Origin: Oscheius sp. JU75
Lineage: Eukaryota > Nematoda > Chromadorea > Rhabditida > Rhabditidae
Length of the DNA stretch: 64,000 nt
Assembly (NCBI GenBank): GCA_037178855.1
Contig: JASJZC010000005.1
Location: forward strand, 8,804,001-8,868,000
Direction: 5' to 3'
Part shown: piece by piece, positions 45,247 to 57,761 of the stretch
Numbering within the stretch: the stretch's first letter is position 1
Layout: every line of letters begins with the position of its first letter
Made by a program: the position numbers and the translations under genes
Notes under the pieces: generated by a model
Seen by the model: only the letters and a program-made list of their open reading frames with translations
The model's database searches: none
What the model was told of the DNA's origin: nothing

Positions 45247-47075
45247 TCAAAAATTGAATGGAGTCCAATCCATTGTCCACTCGTCCTGAGCCGGATCTTC
45301 TCCTTCGTCCGATTCGATGGCCTCCTCATCAACAACATCAGCAGCTTCGTCCATAGCATCGCATTCTGCCACGATGGCATTGGCAGAGAGATTGAGACCG
45401 TCCTTTGCGATGAAGTCTAGCTCGTTCTTTCTGGCATTGTCGAAGAACCGACGAGCCAGTTCAGGGCTCATGCCGTCTAGAAGATCTAGGGCCTTGCATC
45501 TGACTTGCTCCAGTTTCTCTTGACCGGTAGCATCCTTGCAGATGATGTCTTTCAGCCAAGCCCATACGTGCTCAATAGGATTGAGAATACAGTGATGGGG
45601 CGGCAGGAAGAGCAGCTCGACCCCATGAAGAGAGGCGAGGACTTCGGACTTGCAGATGCGCAAACCGTGGCGACCACCTCGGCTGTCAATGAATGTCGTC
45701 AGCTGATTGACTACAACAGTCTTTGGGGCTGTTGGATCACAGGCTCGGCCATACTTCCTCAAGTATGCGGCAATTTTTTCGCGGCTATCGGTTTTGGTGG
45801 GAATCTGGAGAATGAGATGTCAAGGAAAATTAGAAAAATTTACCTCGTCGATAGCCTGACAGTGATAGCCTGCATTATCCAAGACTATCACAGGCTTTCT
45901 GCCCCCAGCTGCCTCTTTCACTTTCGGCAGGACATCGCCGAGCCACTCCAGAAAGAGCTCACCGTTCATGGTGCGATGGTAATCACCATCCTCGATGTTG
46001 CCGGCATTCTGCCAGATCTAGAGAAATTCAGCCTATCAGCAAGTTATTTTTTAAAAACCTTTGTCGTGCCGGACAACATTCCCAATTCGGTGAGCATTGA
46101 GATGACGATCGCTCGCTTTCCGCGTGATGGAGCAGGGGTCGGTCCAACCTTGAAGCCTCGATCGAGGAATTCTTTCGGATTGGCTAAAACTGTCGGTTTT
46201 GAAAAAGAACTTTATCCTCACCGAGGGCTTCGAGATCCACCCAGTCATGGGTGCATCGCATCCCCTGGAAGAGCCAGGTCTCGTCCACATAGCACAAAAA
46301 TGAATCTATGTCTCTCAACTCGGTTATGCGTTTCAAATATGCATGTCTGAGGCGGACCAGGTAAGGGGTTTCATAAATGAAGACCCTGTCCGTAACTTTA
46401 CGGAATGAGAATCCCAAAGGACCCAACATTCTCCACAGACTGGGCACACTATATTGAAAGTCATCTCCAAGTTTTTCTTTCAGCTTATTCGAAAGGGCAG
46501 TTAAGGTGATCCGTTGACCGGCCTTGTACTGGGCATGAATTTCAACGCGAATTTCTCCCAAGATATCAGACGGGACCTTATCGAACAAACGTTTGCCCTT
46601 CGAGTTGGGAGTTTGACAGACAATCACGTGGTCACTGCATTTTGGAAGCACGGCAACCTCATCGTCAGAAAACTCAGAATTATTCTTGGCATGCTTAGAG
46701 ACTGGTCTTTTGATGGCGTTCCTAACTGCTTCGACGCTGATTCCGCAGGCGCGAGATGTTAGACTAACAGGATTGCGGAGATCAGCAAACGAGGGACCGA
46801 TAGCGACAGAGAGCTTGGTCAGGAAGCGGTGAACACGAGAGACGACAGTTACGGTTTTGGCACAGAGTCTGGTGCCCCGCTTTATGTTTTTCTTCTTGGA
46901 CAAGACGGCATTCAAAGAAAGGGCCGATTTGTGGAAGGTGTCTAACTAAAATACAAGTATTTTTCAGTAAACACAGTTTATTCACTCTTTTTAAACTGTT
47001 TTCACTAAAAAATCGAATACGTAATGAGGAATAATAACTACAAAGCCGGGATATGTGAGGAAAGATGTCTCTCAT
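45247..47075 (-). mobile_element. intact DDE transposase (Tc1/mariner/IS630-like), five exons
   Basis: Exons 47075-46986, 46945-46222, 46183-46059, 46017-45844, 45804-45247 give one uninterrupted protein of about 556 residues with consistent phases and 38-74-nt introns. A helix-turn-helix region reads TSRACGISVEAVRNAIKRP. Catalytic motifs: FLCYVDETWLFQG (first Asp), GRKPVIVLDNAGYH (second Asp) and LPPHHCILNPIEHVWAWLK (Glu). Between them is GKRAIVISMLTELGMLSG, the usual strand before the second Asp. The spacing from second Asp to Glu is about 88 residues, far more than the 34-39 usual in Tc1/mariner. The C-terminus is acidic. No stops or frameshifts, so the copy is young or domesticated. Terminal inverted repeats were not found. 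Confidence 0.85.
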
Positions 47076-47101
47076 TTCAGATTTTGTAATTTAGAACTAG
47101 G

Positions 47102-47231
47102 TACGGAGAAGTGTTATAAAGTGATGCGCCCACTAAGCTATTATAGATTGTTATTATAGAACAATGATATTCTGCTGTAAAACAATCTATAATAGCTTAG
47201 TGGGCGCATCACTTTATAACACTTCTCCGTA
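47102..47231. mobile_element. perfect palindromic MITE, 51-bp arms
   Basis: Left arm 47102-47152 (TACGGAGAAGTGTTATAAAG ...) is the exact reverse complement of 47181-47231, with a 28-nt loop. The arms start and end with TA, as expected for a Tc1/mariner-type element flanked by TA duplications. It lies 26 nt upstream of the transposase start codon. The perfect match of both arms means recent insertion or conversion. Confidence 0.85.
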
Positions 47232-50200
47232 TCTAATTTGACCACGTCTTTTTGTGGTCAACAACTTAAATCAGTGCGAAAAAGAGAAGAGACAAAAGTT
47301 AACAAGCATTATAACGACAAAAACCTGGGTATTCGGCATCGGGTCCAGAGCATCGTCGTTGACTTGGATGGCGATCGAGTCCGTCATCGAGCGAATTGGC
47401 CCGCATCCAACAGATCGTCTTCCGGCCAGCTCGCACACATCAACGAAGCAGTTATTTCTCATAACTGAAAAAGATTGCATTAGCTCGCAAAAGCTCTTTG
47501 GAAGAAAACATTGAGAACCGACTTCAGACCGTTTTCCTTGCTAAATACCATATAAATAAAGCATAAAAACACAAAATAATAATAGCAATAGAAGAAAATG
47601 AAGGAAAAAATGAAAAAAAGAAAAACGAAAAAAATTTGAATTCGCGCCGGATATTTGGAGTCCGCGCCGCGAGACCTTTCGCGTTCTACCTTTAAAGAAT
47701 TCGTAAGTGCCGCTGGCCGTTGGAAATAGACTATACTTTCAACGTGGTGTGACCGTAAGCGGATACTGGTGAGCCGGAGATGAATCAAGCAGACGGGCTG
47801 CTGGAATTTACAACCGCCATCCCTTCGCATTTCCTCTTCCTCTCTCTTGACCAAAAGCCGATATCATTCTTCCACTACAAACTTATTTAACCACAGAGAC
47901 CAGGGACCGTTATGGAGAAGACAAGGGACCAGTTTGAATCAAATTAGGCTTGTCAAATGTCTAACAGACTCTAAGAATAGTCTCTAGCTCGTTACATTCC
48001 CTGCTATCAGTTCCTCGGAGTCTCTTCTCCACACACGCTTTGTAAAGAAGCTAATCAGAGTCAATGATCAAAAAGAAGCTAAAGGAAGGATAAAAACAGG
48101 AGCAATGAATGTAACACATCACATAAAAAAATAAATCGGGTTCAGCGACAAAAGTTCAATTCCTTTTCGAAGAACATGTCGACGGAAGTTTTGATCTTAA
48201 TCCCTTGTTTAAAAAACGCGGAGGCGGCCTTTTCTCCTTTTAAGCCTAATGACTTCTGAACGGGAGGAGAAAAGTGAAAAAGGGGCAAAGCAAAATAATC
48301 TGTCGTCAGTATGAGAAGAAAACGTGAAATTTGAAACCTGGAGATTGGAAGTTGAAGGAGGACGGGTGTCCCGAAGGAATTCTTCCCAGGACGGGATAAT
48401 TAAGATATCCTGCCAAGTTGTCGTTCTGTTCCAGCAGAGCTATCTTTCATCCTTCCCGCCAGAGAGAGCAGGCGACACTTTTCTCGGAATTGAACAAGTC
48501 CCACTTGTCAGTGGACTCCGTGGGGAGACATTTACGCTATATATCAGGTTTCAAGATCATTTTGCAAAGGAATCTGGTGATATTTGTCCTTTTTATGCAG
48601 AGAATCGACGAATATTGCTTTTTTTCGCGGCTCTCACAAGAAACACTGGAAAGGAACAATATCAATGGAGCATTTAAAATAGTACAAATGCCGCGACTCT
48701 TTCGACCTTTATTTTTGTATTCAAGCCCCACTTTCGATGCTTTTTCCATTACCCGTTCTGTTATGTTTTGGGAATTGAAGTCTAACTTTTCTTATTTACT
48801 TTTCGCTAAGCTCTCTGTCTCCTACCGTTTCGAAGGCTTGACACAATCGCACACATTTTTCCGTTAAAATTCAGGAGGATATACTAAAACAAAAATTAAG
48901 CTTTCTTTAACCTTGTTTCTCATTAACAAAACAACCGTCACAGAAGTCGCAAAAGTTGTTGACCTGCGCAATGCTGGTGAAAAGAGTTATAATTCTGAGG
49001 TTTACGAGAGAGCCCGGAAGGCTAAACAAATGCATGCATAAACAATAGAGTTAGTAGTTTTTGCTGTCAATCAGTATGTGAAATAGAGTGACTTCACAAA
49101 CAGGTTTTTTGGACGAGAGAATGTCAGGGAATCTCCCCACATACAAATGGAATGCCTTCATCAGAAAAGATGGACTCAGAGACCAAAAGGAAAGAAATTA
49201 TTCAGATGTCCGGAATGGGGAGCTCTATTCCTGGAAGTTCTTTGGGAGAATTGGAATCTCGGATCAAGGGTCAGAACTCAAACCTTCAAAGGTATAGGCT
49301 TCCAACTCAAACATAACTTTTCCTGGAGCATTGAAAGCAACATGTGATAGAAAGATCTCTGTTGGGGCCTTCCAAAAATATGCCTGGATCAGTCGCCAAA
49401 GTTAATCGAATTCTCTCACAGGCTTAATTCAATTATTGAGGAGGAGAAGGTCCAGACGAACGGGCCAGAGAGAACTGATGATCAGCTGTGGCTAGTCATT
49501 TGTGAAGGCCAGATGTGTTTCAGGCTTGAAAGAAGTAAAGTTCTCATGGGAAAGTATTCTTCTTTCTTAAGTAATGGAACGGTTTATTGCTGCTGGTTAT
49601 CATAGGTAAGTTTTATTGCACCAGAAAGCCAATAACAGATCGAACGGGCTATATTGTGTGATACAAGTTTATAGACCTGCTTAATGATAATTGACAACTC
49701 TCAAAATCTGTTAGCTGAATGTTGTCTTAATTGTTCTGGCCGTAAAATCGTAATACAACCGAGTTATACAAACAAGTGAAATAGGCAGCCGGTAAATTAT
49801 GTAGCAATTTGGGCCTCTAGACTTTTGAAGTCACAAGGCATCGAAAGTTGTATTTTCTTAACTTTGGCTTGGAACTGTTTTGCGTCCCTTGTTACTTGCC
49901 CAAGCTTCGCTTTAGTAAATGCTTTCAAAACAAAAACATTGTGGTCGGATAGCTGACCTTTCAACTGTTTGGAAAAATAAACTCACAATTTCTGCATGTG
50001 ACGTCGATGGCGCATAACCAACTTCATTCGACTTTTGTAGACTTGCAGAACCGTAAAAAGTCAACCAACCCCTCTGAAACGATTATTAGCTGGTAAATTT
50101 TTGTGAGTGGATAAGATGTAATCTGAGGGAAGAGACATCGAAAACTAAACAACGCGCTCTTCAAAATGCAACAAAATAGTAATTCAGAATGACCGGATAG

Positions 50201-51470
50201 CTGATCTCTCAAATGAAATGTTGAAAGCTTGATGTCTTGATGATAGGGTTGAAATCATGACTTGGCAATTGGATCGCAGAAAAGAAAAAAAGAAGGCTAA
50301 CTGAATTTTACGAAAGCCTTAACCACATTTGGAAAGCCAGAATTCGAGATGATCTCTGTAAAAAAACATTTTTTTAACTTGTTGAGCATGCAGTTGAATA
50401 GCATTCTGGGAGGTTCCCAGTAAGCACTAAAACTAATGGAAAATGTTGCTCTATACTCTCGTTTGCCTCATTCTTCTTTTAGAGCGAGTGCTGCTAAACC
50501 AGATAATACTTTGAGAAGAAGCTGGAATTGGGTCAAGGAAAGAATTGTGACGTAGTGAACAGAAAGGTAAAAAGACAGTGAGACAGTGGCAGGCACTCAT
50601 AACTTGCCTCTCCAAGCTGCTACTCCCTAGATGACCTGCTTTTGTTTACAAACCAATTGGCGTGAGTGATGAAAATGGATCCTAGTAGCAAATCCCCCGA
50701 GTTTTAAAGTTGAAACCTTCTGTTCATCAGGCCTCCCCCCCAATCCCGGGCCAATCTAATTGTAGTCCCCTCCAAGTCAACAAGTTTTTGAATAAACCAT
50801 CACTGAGACACTAAATGATTCCCAATCTGACGAGATGCGAATCAAGGATTAAAAGATCTTGAAACAGGAGCAGGCTTGTGCTTAATTGTTCCGTCGTTTC
50901 ATGATGAGGCGCCAGAATTGGATTTGGACACAATAATGTCAAAGAACAATTAAGCACAACGTTCGAGGAGATTATGAGGAACGAAGGTTCAAGGGCGTTT
51001 AATAGTGCGTGTTTCAAAGAGACGAATAAAGAGTTACATGGTCAAAGGATTAGCCAGGTAAGCATCTAATTGCGAGAATCTATGAAGTTAAGTTTAACTT
51101 AGCATCAGAATTCAAAAGTCTATAGAAAGGTTTCGAAACTTCACATACGCTGCTCCTACGAATGTGAATTGAAGTCTGCGGATGACACTTATTGAAGCGA
51201 CTAAATTGAAAAAAGAACAGAAGGCATTTTCTGCTTTTTGGAGAAGGAACACAAGGAACCTCAGTATAAAAAAGTACGAGGAAGAAACACGAGATAAGCC
51301 CAAAAGACTGGAAGGGAGGTCTACTTAATATATTCGTCGTTGGGCTTCGTCCTCCTTCGCACGGAGCGATCGGGCACTGGTTGAAGATTCTCAAGAGAGG
51401 ATTTCCGCAATCAGACCGAACTCGTCGTTGTCGGAGAAGCACGAAATTTATTCAGTGAAAGAGGAAGAGA
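47232..51470. other. 4.2-kb gene desert
   Basis: No supported gene. 47300-47480 has more balanced composition and open frames on both strands but no recognisable domain. 47540-47640 is A-rich. Open frames at 48324-48867 and 49088-49347 match nothing known. Confidence 0.45.
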
Positions 51471-53088
51471 TCAGTTGTTGACAACGGGCTCGGGTTCTTC
51501 TGGGTTATTATTCCGAACAGTTGTGCTGCCTCGATTGGACCGATTGGCGGCGGTTCGGATGGCCTCTGATGCTCGAGATGGCCCGTCTAAATGAGTACAA
51601 AGAGATCAAATCCATGTCTCTGTTATTTTCTCCGCTATTTGCTACAGTATCCCCCATCGACCAATATATCAGAGGTGCTCATTAATTCAGTCTAACCCCC
51701 TTTATTTCTCCCACTTCCCGGTAGTAGCTACCCAAATTTGACTTACAAAGTAGTTTGGCCACCCCGCGGCGGTAACACTTTATGCAGAGCAGTAGAATAA
51801 CAGGGTCCAGGGCTTTCGGCACCGTTGTAAAAACAGAGAAGAAGGAGAAGATGTTCACATCGACGTCAATTAGAGGAAAACACATTGCAATTATTGAAGG
51901 AACATGGCTGAAGATGACTGGTACGATTGTCTGAAAGTAGACTTTTGAGTAGTCCCGCAAAGATCATCGCTAGCTCTCTGTCCGTTCTTATTTTCATGGC
52001 AAGGCATCCAAGAGGTTTGAACTTCTATCTCTCAAAGAACACGCGAACGCCTAGACTTGAATAAGTATCATTGCCTTGCCTAGCTGCTGATCACTGAGAA
52101 GAGAGCAACTAGTGAAAGATGTTTGGCAGCATTTAAGGACTATCAGAAACCCCTAACGAAATAGGATGTGAATTATCCCTTTAATTGACTTCATTACTGT
52201 TGGGTAGTTTTGCTTACCTGAAATAACAGAGACTTGAACAGTTGTCTCTCCAGCGATATATTCAATCCGACTTTTTTCACACCCCGGATAGCCTTCCATA
52301 GACTCCAGCTACAGAAGGCCACAATTATTACAGACGATACGATAATAATGTAGTGAGCAATGATGGATATGGCGCTTAGAAGGGCGAATCTCCCGTTTAT
52401 ATCCTGAACATGAAGGCTTATAGACGGAATTAATCAAACTTACAGTAAAGCGCATGACGTAGTTGGCGACTGTTGTGTCGTTCTCCACTCCAAAATGATA
52501 GCGGACTCTTTGCAGCAATTCCGGATGAGGTTCATTAGCTGTACAGGCAAAGTAGGCACAATAAAAACTCCAAATAATATAAAGCAGTGATGTGAGCCAT
52601 AAGAAGAGCTGGGTGGATGCACTGTCTTTGATGTAGTCGCGGAGTTCAGTTCTAAAACGTATTTGAATCTGTTCTTAACAACAATTCTTACCTGCAAACA
52701 GTGACGTACCGGTAGAGAAAATGCAGAACAACAAAGCCGAGCCATAACAAGTAGAAGAAACAGTAGGTAGTTGGCCCCAGAATTGCAAATGGTGTCTGAG
52801 AAATTGGTCCGTAGTATGTAAACGTGATAAGGGTTCGCTGTGAAATGAACAAAATCTTGAATCTAGTTAGTTTAGTTTTTAAAAAAAAGAGCTTACAGGC
52901 TCCCCGAGCAGCACAACCACGGCGAAGAGGATTTCAAAAGCTGAGAAACTTAATAGGATGTACTTATAGAACCCGAAGTTTTTCGTGGTGAAGCGTAATA
53001 TGATCCAAAGAAGAAAGATGTTGAAGAGTATCGCGAAACTTGCTGCCATTGTCTGAACACCTAGAGCTAGTCCAAGAAGAAAGTTCAT
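51471..53088 (-). CDS. Str/Srj-type chemoreceptor, six exons (intron-loss paralogue)
   Basis: Exons 53088-52897, 52837-52692, 52651-52444, 52403-52218, 51930-51747, 51586-51471; about 343 residues. Landmarks: TM1 MAASFAILFNIFLLWIILRF; TM2 YKYILLSFSAFEILFAVVVL; TM3 end VVLHFLYRYVTVC; DINGRFALLSAISIIAHYII; loop NISLERQLFKSLLFQTIVP; end ALDPVILLLCIKCYRRG; Asn-rich tail. Exon 3 (208 nt) equals the sum of two exons (130 + 78) that are separate in the other four copies of this family in the window, so one intron was lost here. Start set at MNFLL by analogy with the 57.0-kb paralogue. AATAAA follows within 25 nt of the stop. Confidence 0.87.
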
Positions 53089-55149
53089 CTTCGAGGGAAG
53101 CCTGAATAGTCTCGTTTTTGAACACATCACTGTTGCAAGTGGCAAAACATTCCGCATGGGAAAGAAGGAGAAGGGGTTGGAGATCGGAAATCAGCGAGAA
53201 ATGCGATAAAAGTTTTAAACATTGTGTTTCATGACTCGGTGGCATCTGAGAAATTAAGATAACAGTAAAAAGAATGTCAAAGCACAAATTCTGTCCGGTA
53301 GAATCCCACATCTACAATAATTCAAGATGAGGCTTTTGGCGGAATCGCGTACTTTTAATGTGGTGTGGCCCTTACAATAGCAGTTGTGGAAATCGTACCT
53401 AGGGTCCTGGTACAATATCTTCGAGAGTGTACGGGTGCGAACCACAAGGAACAAGTTTATTTTTCGTACAGTAGTATTCTGTTCCCACCCTCTGATGTGA
53501 ACAAGACTGAGAAGACCCAGATGTCTACGAATATACAGAAGAGGAAAAGTTCAAACACCATATTTGTAAGCGGAACTACAAAGATCTATTTCTTTTCGAA
53601 CACTTTCACATGAGTTGACAATAAGGTTAAGAATAGGAAAGCTCTATGAGATGTGAGTGTACGTCAAAGAACCTACTAAGGCTTCATGCATTTGAGCTAC
53701 AAACGTTGTGAAAGGTTTGACACGCTACAAATTTTCTTGTCTGTCTGAACACACGAGTTCGCTGACAAAGAAAGTGGCTAGGAACAATTATGAACGTGAA
53801 TACCTAAACAGATTCGTCCATTTGAAGACAGGGCATTACAGATCTCGAAGAAGTGCCTCAAAAAATTAAGTTGGTTGAAACGAATGGCAGCTAAAACCAC
53901 AACTTGTATCTGGGGGACTTCATATTCAACGAAAGGATACCGGAAAATAATAAAACTTTCAGCTTCTAGACATGATAAGGCCGTTGAAGCATAGCGTGAG
54001 ATTAGGGAAGAAAACAACCGAAAAGACGACTTTAGAACAGAAAAAAGAAGTCAGGCATGAACACTGTTCCTTAGGAAGACTTGAAAAAAGATGAAACCAG
54101 GGAATCATAGAGGGAAGTTCGTGATTATTTTGGTCCCCGCGTATGTTAAAAAACAAAGACCGGCTTAGTTCACATTGAAATACGAGAGCATGTGAATCTT
54201 TTCTGAGGATCTCTATTACTATCCAGGATTAAAGCAGTTTCATCCCAGATAGGAACTGGAAAAGATTTTTCACCCCACTTTATGCTAGCTCACTCGGAAA
54301 GATCCATTGTTGTTCTGAACCATTATGACCTCTGCTCTGGGTAGTGTGTTTTTACAATTTGACGAATGAAAAGCACTAGTGCGTTGTTAGTGAAAGAGTA
54401 ATTTTGCTAAACTCTTTCTGCACCGCGCTTTGACCACTGTTGGTTCGATAAACCCCTACTGTATTAGAATAAGTGCGACCATCTGGAACATTGAAAGTCT
54501 GTATTATAAGGAACTTTTAGAAAGAAACATGATTTACACAAGATTAAATAAAGAGTCCTTAAAGATGCATGCGTCGATAGGAATAGGAAGAAGCTCCCAG
54601 CCCCATTCACTTTATAAGCTCTTTTCCGTCATTCCGAATTGCAAAGGAGTGAATGCAATAAAATTCTCCAGCCGAAGCAAAGTTCAAACGGAAATCAAGT
54701 GCGGAGACCTAGAAGCGTTGGCGAGGATCTTTGAAAAAGCGAGGCGCTCCGAGAGGACTTCCATGGGAATGCGACTTTTTCCCGTTAGTTGCAAGATCAC
54801 TTGGTGAATTAAATCAGACCTTCTTCAAAAGGGCCTCTTCTAGCTGACTGGAGATTGAAGATGGTCTTAAAAAGAATTCATTTCAAACAATTTGCCTCGG
54901 TGAGCACTGGCTTTGACTCTTTCACATGACTGCGCACGATTAAGAGAGTGGAATATCCGTCAGCTGCAAAAAAAAGGCCATCCTTTCAAGGAATCCTTTA
55001 ATATGAGAGATCCTTCCTTTCAGGAAAGTCCTATTTTTTTTTCTCACGGTACACGCAAGAGCTTCCAGTTTGCTCTAATTGGCAACGTATGCTTATTTGT
55101 TACAGAAAGTACACAATTTTACCGATGTTTTGTGAAAAAATTGAAAAAT
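53089..55149. other. intergenic between two receptor paralogues
   Basis: Promoter of the 51.5-53.1 kb receptor and 3' flank of the next. No gene recognised; open frames at 53778-54156 and 54430-54807 match no family. Confidence 0.45.
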
Positions 55150-57007
55150 CTATGAGAGGGGTGTTTTTCTTGCTGTTGCTGGAGTCACTTGAACAACACG
55201 ACCACTCGCTCCAGAAGTTGAGGCGAAGACCTTGGCGCCGGCATCTGAAAAAGTGTTGTGTGAGAAAACAAGTGACAAGTTTAATGTGGTGCATTACTTG
55301 ATACATTACAGAAAAGTATATACCATAGTTCAGCATTTTTTTCTACTCAGTGTATATCTTCACATGTTTCCCTGATACCTTTTGCCCTGTATAACTTTGT
55401 CCCAACCCGTGTTTGTTGGCACATGACAACAGTTATTTATATTCCGCAGCTACTGCGTCGTTTAAGTTTCTACTTAAAAAAACTTATGTTAAACTCACAC
55501 AGCATTTTGGCGACGCCTCTCCTGTAGCATTTGATGCACATCAAAAGAATAATTGGGTCTAGCGCTTTGGGCACTGTTGTGAAAACCGAAAAGAACGAAA
55601 AGATGTCCAAGTCAAAGCCAATGAGCGGGAAGCACATGGCAATAAACGAGGGTAGATGACTGAAGATGACAGGAACAATAGTCTAAAAAGATAAATGTTT
55701 CAGTAAATGACCCAAAACCTGTAGCAGAAGTGATTTGAAAAGTTGCTTTTCCAGACAGATATTCACTCCCATCCGTCGGACATCCCGGATCACATTCCAC
55801 AGACCCCAACTACAACAGATGACGATGACCACGGAACCGCAGATTATTACGTAGTGTGTAAGCACGGCAAGCGTGGAAAGAATGGAAAAGTTACCGTCGA
55901 TGTCCTAAAAAAAAATATAGCAATAAAATGTTTTAGAAAAGTCTTACAGTGAAACGTAGAACGTAGTTTGCAACCTGAGTCCCATTAGCTACACCAAAGG
56001 TTGAGTAGATTGTTTGCATAAGTTTCTGAATATGGTGATATTTGTCAAAAGTTTAGTAGAACTAACGTCGTGGGGCTTATTTCTTGTGCAGGAGAAGTAG
56101 GCACAGAAGAAGCAAAAGCTAACATAGAAATTGACCACTAGCCACAAGAGGCACTGGATCCCAGGAGTGCGACCAACCTTGTCCTTGATGTCTTTTCTGG
56201 AAAATAGAAGAAGAGTAGCTACCGTGTTAACAAAGTGGTCACAAAACCTAAGTTATTTTGAATCAACTACAGTAATTTAATCAAAAATTTAGATCTCCTT
56301 CTATCTACAGTTCACAGTAAAGCTTATATCACGGAGTGGCAAAGTAAGCCCCGCGACCGGATGTGCATCGCCCGTAATTTCTCGTGCCCGTCAAGAGAAA
56401 AAATAAAGTTAGTCTAGGGATCGAGAGCTACAACTTTGCAGAACATTGAACAAATCGGAAGTTGCAAGTGAATCTACTCAACTTTATGACTATAATTTTG
56501 GGTTTTATGGCTCAGAATTACGAAGCTCCTAATGTCGTCATATTGTTTTTTAAACCCAGTTCATTAATCTTACGTCCCGTTTAGATGCAATCTACCAGCT
56601 GGCACTTACTGGCAGACACTGATGTATCGATAAAGAAAATGCAGCACGACGAAGCCGAGCCATATCTCATAGAAAAAGCAGTAGGTAGTAGGACCGAGGA
56701 AAGACAAGCGGGTGCTGGCAATGGGTCCATAATACGTGAACGCTATGAGAGTTCTTTCCGAAATAAAGAAAATCTAAAAGTTCAAGCGTCAGAGACTCAG
56801 AAAACAGGAACATACTGGCTCTCCTAAAAGTACAACTATGGCGAATAAGATTTCGAAGAACGAGAAACTCATCAGGATGTACTTGTAGAAGCCAAAGTTA
56901 TTGGTCGTGTATTTGTGCATAACATAGAGTAAAAAACTGTTGAAGATGACAGCAAAACTGGCGGCGATGGTCTGGATAGTCAGGGCCAGTATCAGGAGGA
57001 AATTCAT
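55150..57007 (-). CDS. Str/Srj-type chemoreceptor, seven exons
   Basis: Exons 57007-56816, 56773-56610, 56196-56067, 56025-55948, 55904-55719, 55682-55499, 55244-55150; about 342 residues. Closest relative of the 51.5-53.1 kb gene: TM1 IAASFAVIFNSFLLYVMHKY, TM2 YKYILMSFSFFEILFAIVVL, GPTTYCFFYEIWLGFVVLHF, FSILSTLAVLTHYVIICGSV, loop NICLEKQLFKSLLLQTIVP, end ALDPIILLMCIKCYRRG. Exon 2 must start at the CTTTTAG acceptor (56774-56776), which adds IFFISE relative to the paralogue. The C-terminal tail comes from a last exon after a 254-nt intron. It keeps the intron that the 51.5-kb paralogue has lost. Confidence 0.87.
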
Positions 57008-57761
57008 CCTACGTCAGTCTGTCGGATCTCTGAGCGAAGCGGTGTTTTATGTTCAGGAGCAAGATTGAAAGGGGTACTGATTGTGTAAGGTTTGGACTAC
57101 GATCCGTTGAATAATTTATGACTCGCGGTATAATTACACAAAGAACAGGGTAAGCAGCCTAACAAATTTATGAAGAGTCGCGTGTTGTACGGTGTGTTGG
57201 TTGTGCGATTTTGAGTAAATGAGTGAACTACTACAACGCTATGACATAGTGAAATTAACAATTCAGCTACTGCTGCTATTACTAATAGAAATTAGTCACC
57301 AAGGAGATATATTGTGATTTTAGAGGACAGAAAAGTTGCCGCCTCGGGCATCGCGCAGAACTTCGGCAGACTGAACGCATAACAGTAAAGAAGAAAACTA
57401 AGAATCAAGGGAAAACACTAAAACTATCCATTTTCCAGAACCTCGTCTACGCAAAACAAACTAATTGGCAGGATCGGAAACTGTGTCACTCAACAAAAAG
57501 GATTGGAAACAAGCTGTCGGACGTACCCAAAGTACGAGTTTGGAACCAGGTACACTTTTTGTGCGTTAAAAATAGAGAGCATAGAGAAGCTTCTAAGAAA
57601 ACATCAAACATTCACATATTGCTGAAAAAAAAGTGAACCTTTGGCGGGGATTCAATAATAAACTTAATTGAACTTCAGCAAACTGCTTACGACTGGAAAA
57701 TGAACAGCCTTTGCATTAAAAGCTGTTAAGGGTTGTTATACATAACACTATACAACAAATT
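57008..57761. other. intergenic
   Basis: Upstream region of the receptor and 3' flank of the DUF4139 pseudogene. No gene recognised. Confidence 0.5.

Noticed and set aside
45505..46350. 281-codon open frame on the plus strand over the transposase
   Set aside because: It overlaps transposase exons that have catalytic motifs and proper introns on the other strand; it has no motifs of its own.
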